Source of the DNA: Epiperipatus broadwayi
Taxonomy: Eukaryota; Onychophora; Udeonychophora; Euonychophora; Peripatidae
DNA length: 64,000 nucleotides
Assembly (NCBI GenBank): GCA_028023455.1
Contig: JAQFVV010000187.1
Coordinates: 556,001-620,000, forward strand
Direction of reading: 5' to 3'
The translations under genes were made by a program, and so were the position numbers. Within the stretch, counting starts at the first letter, position 1. Each line of letters opens with the position of its first letter. This document shows, in pieces, positions 1-10,246 of this stretch. The notes below the pieces were generated by a model. It saw only the letters and a list, made by a program, of their open reading frames with translations, did not search any database and was not told where the DNA came from.

Positions 1-396
1 NNNNNNNNNNNNNNNNNNNNNNNNNNNNNNNNNNNNNNNNNNNNNNNNNNNNNNNNNNNNNNNNNNNNNNNNNNNNNNNNNNNNNNNNNNNNNNNNNNNN
101 NNNNNNNNNNNNNNNNNNNNNNNNNNNNNNNNNNNNNNNNNNNNNNNNNNNNNNNNNNNNNNNNNNNNNNNNNNNNNNNNNNNNNNNNNNNNNNNNNNNN
201 NNNNNNNNNNNNNNNNNNNNNNNNNNNNNNNNNNNNNNNNNNNNNNNNNNNNNNNNNNNNNNNNNNNNNNNNNNNNNNNNNNNNNNNNNNNNNNNNNNNN
301 NNNNNNNNNNNNNNNNNNNNNNNNNNNNNNNNNNNNNNNNNNNNNNNNNNNNNNNNNNNNNNNNNNNNNNNNNNNNNNNNNNNNNNNNNNNNNNNN
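1..396. other. Assembly gap (N run)
   Basis: All bases are N. The gap cuts the integrase region of the adjacent minus-strand retroelement, so its 3' end and 3' LTR cannot be examined. Confidence 0.99.
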
Positions 397-1140
397 TAGT
401 CACAAATTGCTTGCACTGTAAGACCCTAATTGTACTCTTTGAATCTGCCCTTATGACCGGGTAGGCCCATGCATACTTAGAAAATATGTCGTAGGTGACA
501 AAAAGGTACCAACATCTACGATAGGATGGTAGTGGCCCATAGTGGTCTACTGCTAATACCTTGTTGGGTCCCAATGGGATAATGGAAGCGGGGTACTGCT
601 GAAGATCTTATTTGGGGATTTGCTTTTAGCGCATGTATTACATTTCCGGAGGGTATGTAATATATCACTATACATCTGAGGCCAATGAAACTGCCGCCTC
701 GGGGCTTCTTCGGTTTTTCTGGGACCATAATGTCCCACCAGGCTGTGCATATAAGTGATTAGTGGGCTTCTTAAATCAGGTGGTATGAGAATTTTCCACA
801 ATCGATTCTCAGTTTGTTGCAGCAAAAGTCCATTTTGCAATCTGTATCTCCTTTTTCCCCTACCAGTGGGCATCCTTGAGCAGGGTTTCCTTGCCTTTGG
901 ACTTTCTTGCATTAAATTTCTGTACTGGGGCTGCTTTTTCTGCCAATACTGCAAATTCTTAAGTTTCTTTTCAATTTCCTGGTCCAACACGTTAGTCATG
1001 ATTATTAACGGCTGGTCTGATATCATAGGGTTGCAAGGTTTAACTTCCACAGGGTGACGACTCAATACATCAGCCACAATATTTTCAGGGCTTGGACAAT
1101 AAATTTCCTGTAGTGGAATTTCTGCAGTGACAAGCTCCAT
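397..1140 (-). pseudogene. Ty3/gypsy integrase, broken and cut by gap
   Basis: The frame ending at 553 begins with the RNase H-to-integrase connection, including the typical ENIVADVLSRHP stretch. It continues into the integrase zinc-binding domain: a histidine pair spaced by four residues (HSLVGH) and a C-x2-C pair (CNTC) lie in an HHCC arrangement. Near position 553 the homology shifts to another frame. From about 560 down to 397 it reads VDHYGPLPSYRR and then YDIFSKYAWAYPV, the start of the integrase catalytic core with its first acidic residue (the D of VDHYG). The other two catalytic residues would lie in the gap. In an intact element this enzyme inserts the cDNA into host DNA. At least one frameshift makes this a pseudogene. 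Confidence 0.85.
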
Positions 1141-2324
1141 CGTATAAGGCGATCATTGTTTAGATAACTTTTATTCAGAAATTCCAAGCACCGGTGGTCC
1201 GTAATTATAATTACTTCCGATCCCAGCAATATCTGCTTGAATTTGCTGCATGCCCATACAATGGCTAAAGTCTCTTGTTCAGTGACAGTATAATTTTTTT
1301 CTGCACCTCTTAATGTACGGCTACTGAAGTACAAGACCTGATGTTGGCCTGCTTGATTAACCTGGAACAGTACAACACCTAGACCTTTCTTGCTGCTGTC
1401 AGTCTGCAAATAGAATGGGCGAGTGAAATCAGGATAACATAACATCACAGTCTGGAGGAAATTGTCCTTGATTTTCTTGAAATCTTGCTCGTGCTGTTCA
1501 TTCCATTCCCACCGATGGTGTTGCTTCAATAGTTCCAGCAATGTGGAGGTATCTTTTGCAAAGCCTGGATAGAACTTATGGTAGTAATTGCAGAGGCCTA
1601 AAAAGGATCTAATGTGCTTTCTATTGATAGGCCTTGGGAAGTTCTGGATTGCTTCTACCTTATCCGGATGGGTCCGAATTCCTTGTCCATTTACGATGTG
1701 TTCCAAAAAGGCAATTTCTTTTAGAGCAAAGTGACTCTTTTCTAGATTCACAGTAATATTCTTTTGGGCACGTTCAGAAAAGAACTGCTTCAGGTGCTCC
1801 AGGTGTTTCTGAGGGTTGCACGATGCAATGACCACATTATCGATATAGCACACTAAATTTTTTTTTTAGATCTTCAGATAGAACTTGGTCCAAGCACCTC
1901 ATTAGTCCAGCGCCGCTGTTTATGAGCCCAAAAGGTACTCTCTCTTAAACAGATGTGTTTGCCCATTGTGACGGAAGGCCGTGTATTTCCTGTCTTGGGG
2001 GTGTAATATCATCTGCCAATAGCTAGCAGTTAAGTGTAATGTGGAAAAAATATTCTTTGTAGATAATTTGAGAAAAACTTCCTGTACAGGTGGTGGGATA
2101 TCCCGTTCCGGTATCGTGATATTGTTGAGCATTCTGGCGTCTAAACACAGTCTTATAGACCCTTTTTTTTTCACAACCACTAATGGGTTATTATGTGGCA
2201 ATGATCCTTTCTCAATTACCCCCCCCCCCCATGTAATCATCTGTTGGATCTGAGCGCTCACTTCATCTTGATATTGGAAAGGAATGGGGTATGTCCGGAC
2301 CTGGAAGTGGGTTTCCTCCTTCAC
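1062..2324 (-). pseudogene. Ty3/gypsy reverse transcriptase and RNase H, broken
   Basis: The fingers and palm lie at 1920-2324 and include VVVKKKGSIRLCLDAR and LTASYWQMILHPQDRKYTAF. The thumb, connection and RNase H lie at 1062-1853 and include FLGLCNYYHKF, the RNase H acidic segment YLQTDSSKKGLG, TEQETLAIVWA and ITDHRCLEFL. The join (about 1854-1919) is collinear (GLMRCLDQVLSEDLKKK) but crosses a stop and a 10-T run at 1858-1867. Two catalytic positions are altered: the first palm aspartate is histidine (FSTLHLTA, about residue 97 of the first frame), and the active-site box reads YIDN instead of YIDD. A 12-C run at 2219-2230 also distorts the N-terminal part. The enzyme would copy element RNA into DNA; this copy should be inactive. 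Confidence 0.9.
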
Positions 2325-3274
2325 ACGAATCCGGTGGACATAACCTTTAATTTCTCCAGGATTGGAGAGAAGATTTGCCGACTTGCCATTAATAGTTGAT
2401 GCAATTGGGACTGATTCTCGATGGTTTCTATTGATTCTTTGACCTTATCTTTGATGGTGCTTTCATCGATGCTGGCCTCCATATACTGAACTTGGATTCC
2501 AGGTAGGACATTAGCTTCATTAAAATCTATCTTCTTTTGCTGGACCATGATTGAATTCATGGCATAGTCAAGGATACACTTATTTTGGGTCAGAAAATTG
2601 GATCCAATTATAACATCATGGACCAATCCTTTTATAACTAGGAAAGTGTACCCAATGGTTATTTTCCTGAAGATTATTTCTAACCATATTTGGTATGCTT
2701 CAGTCTTGGTTCTTTTTCCATCAGCCAGTTTCATCTGGATGGGACGGGATGGTAACCTGGGTATATATCCTTTCCGTTCTTCCATTCGTAGCAACCATCC
2801 CTTTGAAATGCAGGAAATCTGACTGCCAGTGTCAATGAGGGCAGGAAGTTCAATGGATCCCACTCCGATGTTTATTATTGGACACGCACCAATAGGAACT
2901 CCAAAGGTGGGGTCCTCTTCTCGAATAACCATTGACATAGGTTTCATATCCCCTAAGAGGCTTCCTTTTGTTGGAGGATGAGAGTAGTAGGGTTGTGCTA
3001 ACACAATTCTTTTGGGTCTCGTATTCCCTCCCATCATATTTTGTTCTGATTGACGATGGGGATTCCATGGGCCATAGTTGATCGTTGTCAAAAATTCCAC
3101 CATGACTTCCACATCTTTGATCCTGCTGCTGACCATAAGCCGTTGGATAGGTAATGGCATATTCAGTTGGATTGTACAGATGATGTAGGAATCTGAAAAC
3201 TTGAACGCGGTGAGTGATCTAAATCGGTTTACCAGGTGAATGAAAAATTGCACGCGTCTCTTTGATTGCTTCAT
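2321..3274 (-). pseudogene. Ty3/gypsy gag C-terminus plus aspartic protease
   Basis: This 317-codon frame carries a retropepsin-type protease. The active-site motif ALIDTGSQISC is at about residues 145-155, and the downstream flap/hydrophobic motif HDVIIGSNFL is at about 219-228. These are the signatures of the LTR-retroelement aspartyl protease that processes the Gag-Pol polyprotein. The first roughly 120 residues are presumably the end of gag. I see no CCHC zinc knuckle, which many gypsy lineages also lack. The frame overlaps the gag frame upstream and ends exactly where the reverse-transcriptase frame begins in another phase. That could be a natural frameshift or decay; with so many other shifts I favour decay or sequence error. 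Confidence 0.85.
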
Positions 3275-3982
3275 ATTTCTCCTGGCAAATCGTATTTAGA
3301 ATCATGCTCTGCCGATTCTCACTCCAATAATACTTCAATAATGTGTTACAGTAATTGGCAAAGTCGCTCAGTTTTTTAGTCAACATGCCCCACCAATCTC
3401 GTGCATAGCCATGTAAGTAATGGCTAGCGATCACAGTCTGTTCGCGACAGTTCATCTTACACAGAAAAAAAAATCCCGCAAGCTATCCAAGTGTGGGTGA
3501 GGATTTTCTCCTACTTCTCCTCGAAATATCTGAATGGTGATTATTTTATCAATCTGGATTTGAATCCTAAGGTCTGAAATTAATGTACTGCAGGCTGCAT
3601 CTCTTGTACTATTGTTGATTTGAGAAATTGGTTGATTGCTGTCAAAGGTCTGACAGCTCTGATTTGTAGTTCTGTCCGCTTTCCAGTTTTCTAGGTAGCA
3701 TTCTTCAATATTAAGTTCGAGAGCCCTTTGGTTTTTTTTGACTTTGACAATTTCGTCGAGAAGCAGCCTGTTAAATGTTTTATACTCTTCCTCTTTTCTT
3801 CGGGCTTCCTCTTCATGCTCTCTTTCCCTCTCTTCGCTTCTCCTATACAATTCCTCCAGATATTTCCGATTGAAATCACCCTGGTTCATTTGCTGGACAG
3901 GTCTCATACTTATTGGAGGAGATTCAAGAAATCCAGATGGGTCCAGTTCTTGTTCATCGTGGTTGTTCTCCATATTATCCAT
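3219..3982 (-). pseudogene. Ty3/gypsy gag, frameshifted
   Basis: The frame starts at 3982 with MDNMENNHDEQ. It has a charged coiled-coil-like stretch at about residues 45-75 (repeated E/R/K, EEREREHEEEARRKEEE) and reaches the capsid-like FRGEVGENPHPHLDSL. Reading then fails at a 9-base homopolymer (3465-3473) and resumes one frame over in 3219-3455 with HYLHGYARDWWGML, typical of gypsy capsid. Moving one base in the homopolymer makes the two halves continuous, so this is a single-base indel (real or sequencing). The function would be the structural shell of the element particle. It is annotated as gag from position and capsid motif only. Confidence 0.75.
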
Positions 3983-4688
3983 GGCCTTGGATGATTATCG
4001 TGATCGATGATGATGATGATTTTTTCCTTTTATTTTATTGCTAATTATTTAATATATTCTAAAAAAAAATTTTTTTTAACGAATAGGTGTACTCTTAAAA
4101 CACAATGTATAGCACTGATAAAGAAAATTTTTAAACTGTTTTACGTTGAGCTTACTAAAACTAATACGGTTAAAAAAAAAATACTATTATTATTTTTCCT
4201 TGTTTGATTCTCTGCGATTATTACGTTTGACTTCAAATTTTATTAATGGCTAATAGGCTATCTCCCTCTCGGTTCTGTTGGCCTAATTGCTGCTTTTACA
4301 TTTATCACTAAAACCCCAACTACTGCCCTCTTACTACTGCCAAAATTTCTCACTTAAATCTGCTGCCAACATATATATTTTTAACTGCCCGTATATATAA
4401 AAATCTATTAAATTCTACCTGTCAAAATATTTCGCTAACATATATATTTTTAAACTCAAGCAACTTTATTTATATATATAAACATTCGCTAGATCCGGTT
4501 ATAATTATTTCGTTCCTTCTTATTTTAGGTTAGCATACATATATTTTTATTTACATAATTATTGATCTGATTCACGTCTCATTATTTGGTCTAAGAAAAA
4601 TTTACGTTGAAAAAAAACAAATTACATATAAAAGAATTTAGCCTGGTGACAAAATTTATTTTAGAGGTAATTCCGTTTAATGAAATTA
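3983..4688 (-). other. Retroelement 5' leader, non-coding
   Basis: This A/T-rich stretch lies between the primer-binding site and the gag start. It contains homopolymer runs and several stops in all frames. A short ATG/ATC trinucleotide run sits at about 4005-4020, just upstream of the gag start on the minus strand. I see no gene here. Confidence 0.6.
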
Positions 4689-4701
4689 CCCTTGGGCGCC
4701 A
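4689..4701 (-). other. Retroelement tRNA primer-binding site
   Basis: On the minus strand the bases read TGGCGCCCAAGGG immediately after ...CTAGTGACA. TGGCGCC directly 3' of an LTR ending in CA is the classic tRNA-primed minus-strand start of gypsy and retroviral elements. It fixes the inner edge of the LTR at 4702. Confidence 0.7.
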
Positions 4702-6107
4702 TGTCACTAGTTAAAAGGATCCATAGACTGTTAGCTTCCCAAAATTAATTTTAAATTACTGTATTCCATTTAACTACGGGCACTCGTTAAAACATTCGCA
4801 TTTTTTTTTTTTGATTACAACATTTTATTTTTACATTTCTGAATTCCATACGATAGCCTATTATATCTAGGTCATTACTGTACAAAATTATTATTATGCT
4901 ATCTTGCGCATTGAGCCGATAAAACTTTATTTTGATAGAAAATACAATATTTGAAATATTTATAATTGTCACAATATTCACTTGGGACAATATTTAAGTA
5001 ATTTACGCTATGCGTACATAGCGTGATTTAAGTGAAACAATAAATACAGATAATACAGATGGCTCGTATCGCACTATAGCATGTTTGGACAAGTTCTGAT
5101 TATAGGATAAGTAATTGAATGCCCGAGTCAAACAAAATATATGAAATATACATGCAAATAGATAATATAGAGTTTGAAAAATATTATATATCAAAAATAT
5201 AAAGGATTTGAGTGATTACATACGAAACAAAATGCTAAAATTAAGCTACAGGGATGTGGGTGTTTAAATAATTAAGATCTACAGGGATGTGGGTGTTTAA
5301 ATATTCGAGGCTCCACGTTTGGGCAAGCCATGGACCCGGAAAAAAAAATTTACTATGTAACGGTAAGAATCGTCTATCTCGCTAACACACTGCAGAATTT
5401 AAACCCCAGACACGAAACTGAACATTCTAGGAGGGGTTGCCTTCTAGATATACTAAGTTCGAATCTAAAGCCCAAATTTTACAGCGCCATCTACATGATA
5501 ACGCATCTGGTGCCACTACTAGTATAACCTTTGACTGGTGCCTGGTGGTCAGGGAGAAACAAAAGACTCTATACTAAAAGAAGTTTGGGTGGCTAATTAA
5601 CGTCTATGGATTTACAAAAGAAATGCAGAAAATATATATATATAGACCGAGACAGTGATAGGAATCAAATAAAATAAGAGTTCAAATTCAGTTTTATATA
5701 ATTTCACACAATTTATTTATATAAATATATATATAACGCCACTGTCTGCTTATATGAGACAGGGACGCGTATTAAATAATTGTTGGCATTATATTTCAAT
5801 AAATGACAAAAGGTTTTAATGCAAAGTGATATATTCTTATCCTTGGGCTAATAGTATTACGATAATGTGCTTGACGAGATAGGAACATGTGCGAGGTGCT
5901 TTGAGCAATTACACAAGTTTAAGAAAATATTTGGAAAATTAAGTGTTCTAAAATATTTATTGATTTCGAGAATAGTACGGACTAAAGCTTACTAAGCAAC
6001 AAAGTGGGAATGGGATCAAAGCATTTATTTGAGAATAATAATAATAGAGTTGCATTGGGAGGTCAGTATTGCTGATAATGAATTTATTAAAGTTGGAGGG
6101 TGTGACA
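4702..6107 (-). repeat. Candidate LTR of the gypsy element
   Basis: The inner edge is set by the primer-binding site. On the plus strand the block begins TGTCAC and the first matching inverted end, GTGACA, is at 6102-6107. This gives a 1.4-kb LTR with 6-bp inverted TG...CA termini. The outer edge is an inference: six bases can match by chance, and GC-richer repeat-like sequence continues to about 7.3 kb. A stretch around 5535-5690 (GGTCAGGGAGA, then AGACTCT, then AAATAAAATAAGAGTTCA) recurs in diverged form at about 39330-39460, supporting repeat status. Confidence 0.45.
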
Positions 6108-8100
6108 CGTTTAAGTCACGGGTGCTTTGTAAAATAAATATAAAATAAAACAATATTGAATATCCGGAATGATTACGGAGGGTGTCTCGCCGCTAACCCT
6201 TAGGAAAGTATTTTGATGAACAGCCGAAACTTAGCGACTGTGTGACGATTGCGTTTAATTCCCAGGGGTGTCATTTGGGACACCCTCTGCCTGGAAACCG
6301 CAAGCGTGGAGAGAACGGCCTTAGCCGTGTAAAGAATCCTTGGAAAAATAAAACAAAGCGGTCTCAACAACCAATTCATTTACCAGCAATACGAGACGAG
6401 TGTATATAAAACATACTGAATGGGTTTTACTTGGATTAAGAGAAATGCCCAATCAAATTCCCTGAAATTCATTTAAAAGGGTCCGCACATTCTCGACGTC
6501 AATGATGAACTTTATAATTAAAGTAGAACACGGTAATTAAAATAAGAAAATGCATGCTTGTGGGTTTGAAAAGTAAGTATAGATTTATATATGCAATCAT
6601 GCATTAGGGGACACATTTAATCATTGACTTCGCACATACTCTTATATTAGATTATAATCAATAACATGTAGATTTTAAACTATGTGATTATATTATATTA
6701 AAAAAAGAATCGCCCTCGAACGAGTGATTTGCAAGATAATAAAATTGGAAAATTATAAATTTAAAATATGCCTTAATAGCGGCATCCCACGTTCAACAAA
6801 GGGAATAGTTCACTTGGTCAAAGACGATTCTGACACATTATCATAATAAAATAAAAGAAAGCTTTATAAATAGAAAATATTAACCCAAGGATAGAGCAAA
6901 ATGTTGAGTATATTTAAACACATTAAAGAAATACGTAATGAAGTTATGTGAAATATAAGGAAAACAATTTTAAATAGCTATAGCATGTTAGTTAGGAATC
7001 ACAAGAGCTCTTGGGTTAATTTAGGTTACCTCTGGAGACGCATTTGCAGGTAGATGTTCGGCAGGTTTTATAATTCAGTAGCAAAATCTGGAATGTTCAT
7101 ATTTTTGGCAGCGGTAGCAGCAGTCCCGGGGTCCATGTGATAACTTCCGATGGTATAGAGCAGCGGCTGACTATTCCGAGGGGACATAGCCATCTTAACG
7201 CCTCTACTTGGACATGTCAAGGTTAGCAAATTATTAGAATAGAACACAGAATGATTTCTCTTAGACACATTAGAATAAAAAACAACTAACTGGAGAACAA
7301 AAGAAAACCCTCCTTTTTATAGTAGAATTTAACAATAGAACTGCCCTGGAGCATTACAAAAATATCGGACTTATCAGCTGTAATTAAATCATCGGAATGT
7401 CTAAAGGAATTCAACATTAATTAATTTCTTTTGTTAATTTCCCTGTCGACATTCGAATTACAAACTAGATTTAGTTAAAAATTATTTTTATTAATTAAAG
7501 AAAACCTTAAGTGGACATCTGCTGTTTTTAGATAAACTTATACAACATTTACTAATTAAACTATTGTCCCTCATTTATTTTAACAGAAATATTTGGAATA
7601 ACTTTTATTAAATTAAAGAAATGATTTTACTTTTTAAATTGCAATATTTGAATCTATTTACTAAACGAATATTTACTAAATGAATTTTATTTTAAATCAA
7701 AATATATTACGATGGTAATATATTTGTAAATAGATTCACACAAAATAACTTTAACAATTTATAATTTTGATATGTTTTAAAATGGATATCATAGTGTGTG
7801 CGCAATTACGACTTATATCACTTACTTTTTAATAAATGTAAATTATGTGAACAAATACATAATTCATAATATTTTATTTTATTTGGGAATAAGCTATATA
7901 TATAATACGAGCATTGTGCTCATGGTTTAAAATTAGGCGGGATTTTCGGTATATAAGTGTATTGCAGACACACTACGATAGATTGGGGTTCAAACTAAGG
8001 TATGAGGGTAGGAAGTAGGTGAGAAAAGATTAAACGAAGATCTGCAAAGCAGACCTTACTGTTTCAATGCTAACACAAGTTGTATGGAAAGATTTGCCTC
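6108..8100. repeat. Unclassified repeat-like block
   Basis: Up to about 7.3 kb the composition is less AT-rich than the introns, with patches such as those around 6170-6330 and 7020-7220. In texture it resembles the LTR-like blocks near 19.6 and 47.1 kb. It may be part of a longer LTR or an older nested insertion. From 7.3 to 8.1 kb it becomes plain AT-rich sequence. I find no convincing gene. A 66-codon minus-strand frame at 7068-7268 has no recognisable domain. Confidence 0.4.
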
Positions 8101-8370
8101 TGTGAATAAGAAATTGAAAATGAAATATATGGGTGAGGAACTAACAGGGATCATCAACAACATTGACAAAATTAAGAGACTAAAATGGAGTTGGTCTGGA
8201 TATATTGTTAGAACAGATGGTAATAAATGGACATTTTAAGTCTTGAACTGGATTATAAAGAGATGGATGAAATAAGAAAGTTTTCTGGTTGGGTTATAGA
8301 AAAGAAAAGCTAGAAATCAGAGAAACTGATCAAAATAACTTCATCTTATAGTGGATTGATAATGGTGATG
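8101..8370 (+). mobile_element. Non-LTR retrotransposon (LINE) 3' fragment
   Basis: Translation near 8165-8239 gives KIKRLKWSWSGYIVRTDG followed by a stop. This is the conserved C-terminal tail of endonuclease/reverse-transcriptase LINE proteins (normally WxWxGHIxRRxD). The downstream tail ends in a TGATGATG-like stretch. Related pieces lie at 22.0, 25.0 and 38.5 kb. It is 5'-truncated and carries stops. Confidence 0.65.
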
Positions 8371-10051
8371 AGCTAATTATTGGATGTTACTTCGGGTATG
8401 AGTATCTATCTCTAGTTACTCTTAACTAGAAGGGAAAACTGCTTAAATTCTTACTACTTGTTAATTAGCAAACATAGTGTAAAATGCTTTATTCCTCATT
8501 GTTCTTCTACAAAAAAATGTTCAGTAAGCTCTTTAAGAATTAACGTTATCAATTAAGCAGGAATCAGCATCGGAGATTAATCTTTCGCATATAAACTGAA
8601 GCATTTGTATTTGTTTTAATTATTTATATTGATAGGTTTATTCTTCAAATAATTTGCTACACTTCATTGTTTATAAATTTTCTATATACTAATTTGAAAT
8701 AGAATATTATTTTTTAGCTTTATTTTTATTCAAAATAAATCCTTTTTTTTTTCTTTTCATTGTTTATCTATTTTTTTTTTAAAAAAAATAAAATTTCAAA
8801 AATCCATTTCTATGCACTTGAATACAGTGATTTTTATAATCTTTTATTTTCTTTCACTAACAGTTTCAATTGAATCACAATCTTCATCAGAACTTTTCTA
8901 AATTATTTTTTGCTCACTTAAATCTACAGGAGTTTTATCATATGCTCAAAATTTATTCGTAATATTTGAAGATTTTTACAAGAGTATAATTTTATATCTT
9001 TTTTAAATCTTAGAAAAACTCTAGGTTTTTATTAAATATGTATTTCATGCTGAACCAGCACTCATCTCTTTCACATAGATGTGATCATGTTTATCAGTTG
9101 TATAAGATTGCGTGCATAACTGTAGGGACCTTGAAAGTCTGAGTTCAAGTCCCTTATAATTACATTAAATTTAGTATAACAATATACTTATATTTGAATA
9201 TTATTTATATATATGTATAAGACAATCCAGACATTTTATTGCAATACATTTAAAAAAGCATGAAAGAAATATTAAAATAACTAATCAAATAATTTGCTGT
9301 TTAATAGAGATTATATTTAGACATTTCTTTTTAATAAAGTTAATTATTTTATCCAAAATCATAAATTATTTAAAGGCATTGTATTTTTCAATTTTAGGAT
9401 ATTCTTACATTAAAATATCATATACCTAAAGAGATTAATCTACTTGAAATTTTTGTCCAATCAGAAGCCGTTTTTAATATATAACTTTTTTATTGTGACC
9501 TATCACAATTTCTCACTTTAATAACTAATATTAGATTTTCACTGAATTTAAATTTTATTTTTAAAAATGTTCTGCTAAAGCCAGAAACTGATATGAAAGT
9601 GAGGATTTAAATGCACTACCATCTGGTGATTATTAATTACTAAAGCTTACTATAGATGATACTAAAATAGAGAGCTGCTTTTCTTTTTATTATGTATTGT
9701 GTAAACTAAAGAATCAAGTAATTTATTAATAGTGTTCCATCAAGATTAGAATGATATATTAAATAGTTTATATTTTCTCATACAACAAATCTATCAAAAA
9801 TAAATATTTATATCAATGAATATTATGAAAACCCACATGTAGCTATAAGTTGCTGCAAAAAATCTTAACAAATTTCAATACAGAAAAAGCATAATTATTG
9901 AAATAATTTATATATTCAATCTTAGAACTATATATTTTTATATTATAAATGGTGGATAAATTTTAAAATGTACTAAATGTTAAGTTATGTATCCTGCTAT
10001 AAATATGCATAATTTTTTTTTATGAAATTGATATGTAGTTTTATATTTTAG
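8371..10051. other. AT-rich stretch upstream of first visible exon
   Basis: Mostly low-complexity A/T. Apart from the tRNA-like fragment near 9.1 kb, I see no supportable gene or repeat boundary. It is probably intron of the LRPPRC-like gene, because the exon at 10052 begins mid-protein. Confidence 0.6.
9081..9160 (+). repeat. tRNA-like fragment (SINE head or tRNA pseudogene)
   Basis: A D-arm-like CAGTTGTATAAG is followed about 40 bases later by GAGTTCAAGTCCC, a good B-box/T-arm. Between them a loop with CAT in the anticodon position (TGCATAA) resembles elongator Met tRNA. Stems are imperfect and no acceptor pairing is evident, so this is a relic and not a working tRNA. Confidence 0.4.
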
Positions 10052-10246
10052 AATTCTCCTGTCAGATCACATTATTTCTGGCCCATTCTTGTTCATCATC
10101 GAAACAGTAGAAATAAAGAAAACATCTTGAAAATCTTAGCTATTATTCATGAGCTATGTAACAAAGCAGATACCGATACCTTTGTTGACTATGTGTTTCC
10201 TGCTTTTGAATCTTCAACTATAGAAGATATTGTAATGGATATTAAG
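10052..10246 (+). CDS. LRPPRC: LRPPRC-like gene, visible exon 1 (65 codons)
   Basis: Encodes the start of the visible LRPPRC-like segment. LRPPRC (fly bicoid stability factor) is a helical PPR-repeat protein that, with SLIRP, binds and stabilises mitochondrial mRNAs and supports their polyadenylation and translation. The exon reads NSPVRSHYFWPILVHH and later TDTFVDYVFPAFES, which I recall as the SYFWPLLV / ETYTDYVIPCF region of vertebrate LRPPRC. The acceptor is a T-rich tract plus AG at 10050-10051 and the donor is AAG/GTATAT; both ends are phase 0. It begins mid-protein, so the start codon and mitochondrial targeting sequence lie upstream, outside the visible part. Identification rests on recalled family similarity across all twelve exons, not on a search. 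Confidence 0.85.

Larger units (their letters stand above)
397..6107 (-). mobile_element. Ty3/gypsy LTR retrotransposon, 5' portion, decayed
   Basis: Read on the minus strand the order is candidate LTR, primer-binding site, A/T-rich leader, gag, protease, reverse transcriptase, RNase H, integrase. Integrase after RNase H is the Ty3/gypsy (Metaviridae) order. The coding part changes frame at least five times, partly at homopolymers, and two polymerase catalytic residues are substituted, so the copy is not competent as read. No envelope-like frame is visible before the gap. The 3' end is lost in the N run, so target duplication cannot be tested. The right boundary depends on the tentative LTR end. 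Confidence 0.85.

Noticed and set aside
9398-9468. Open stretch after TTTTAG reading DILTLKYHIPKEINLLEIF as a possible upstream exon
   Set aside because: No usable donor follows (only GTCCAA), and I could not match it to the expected upstream part of LRPPRC.
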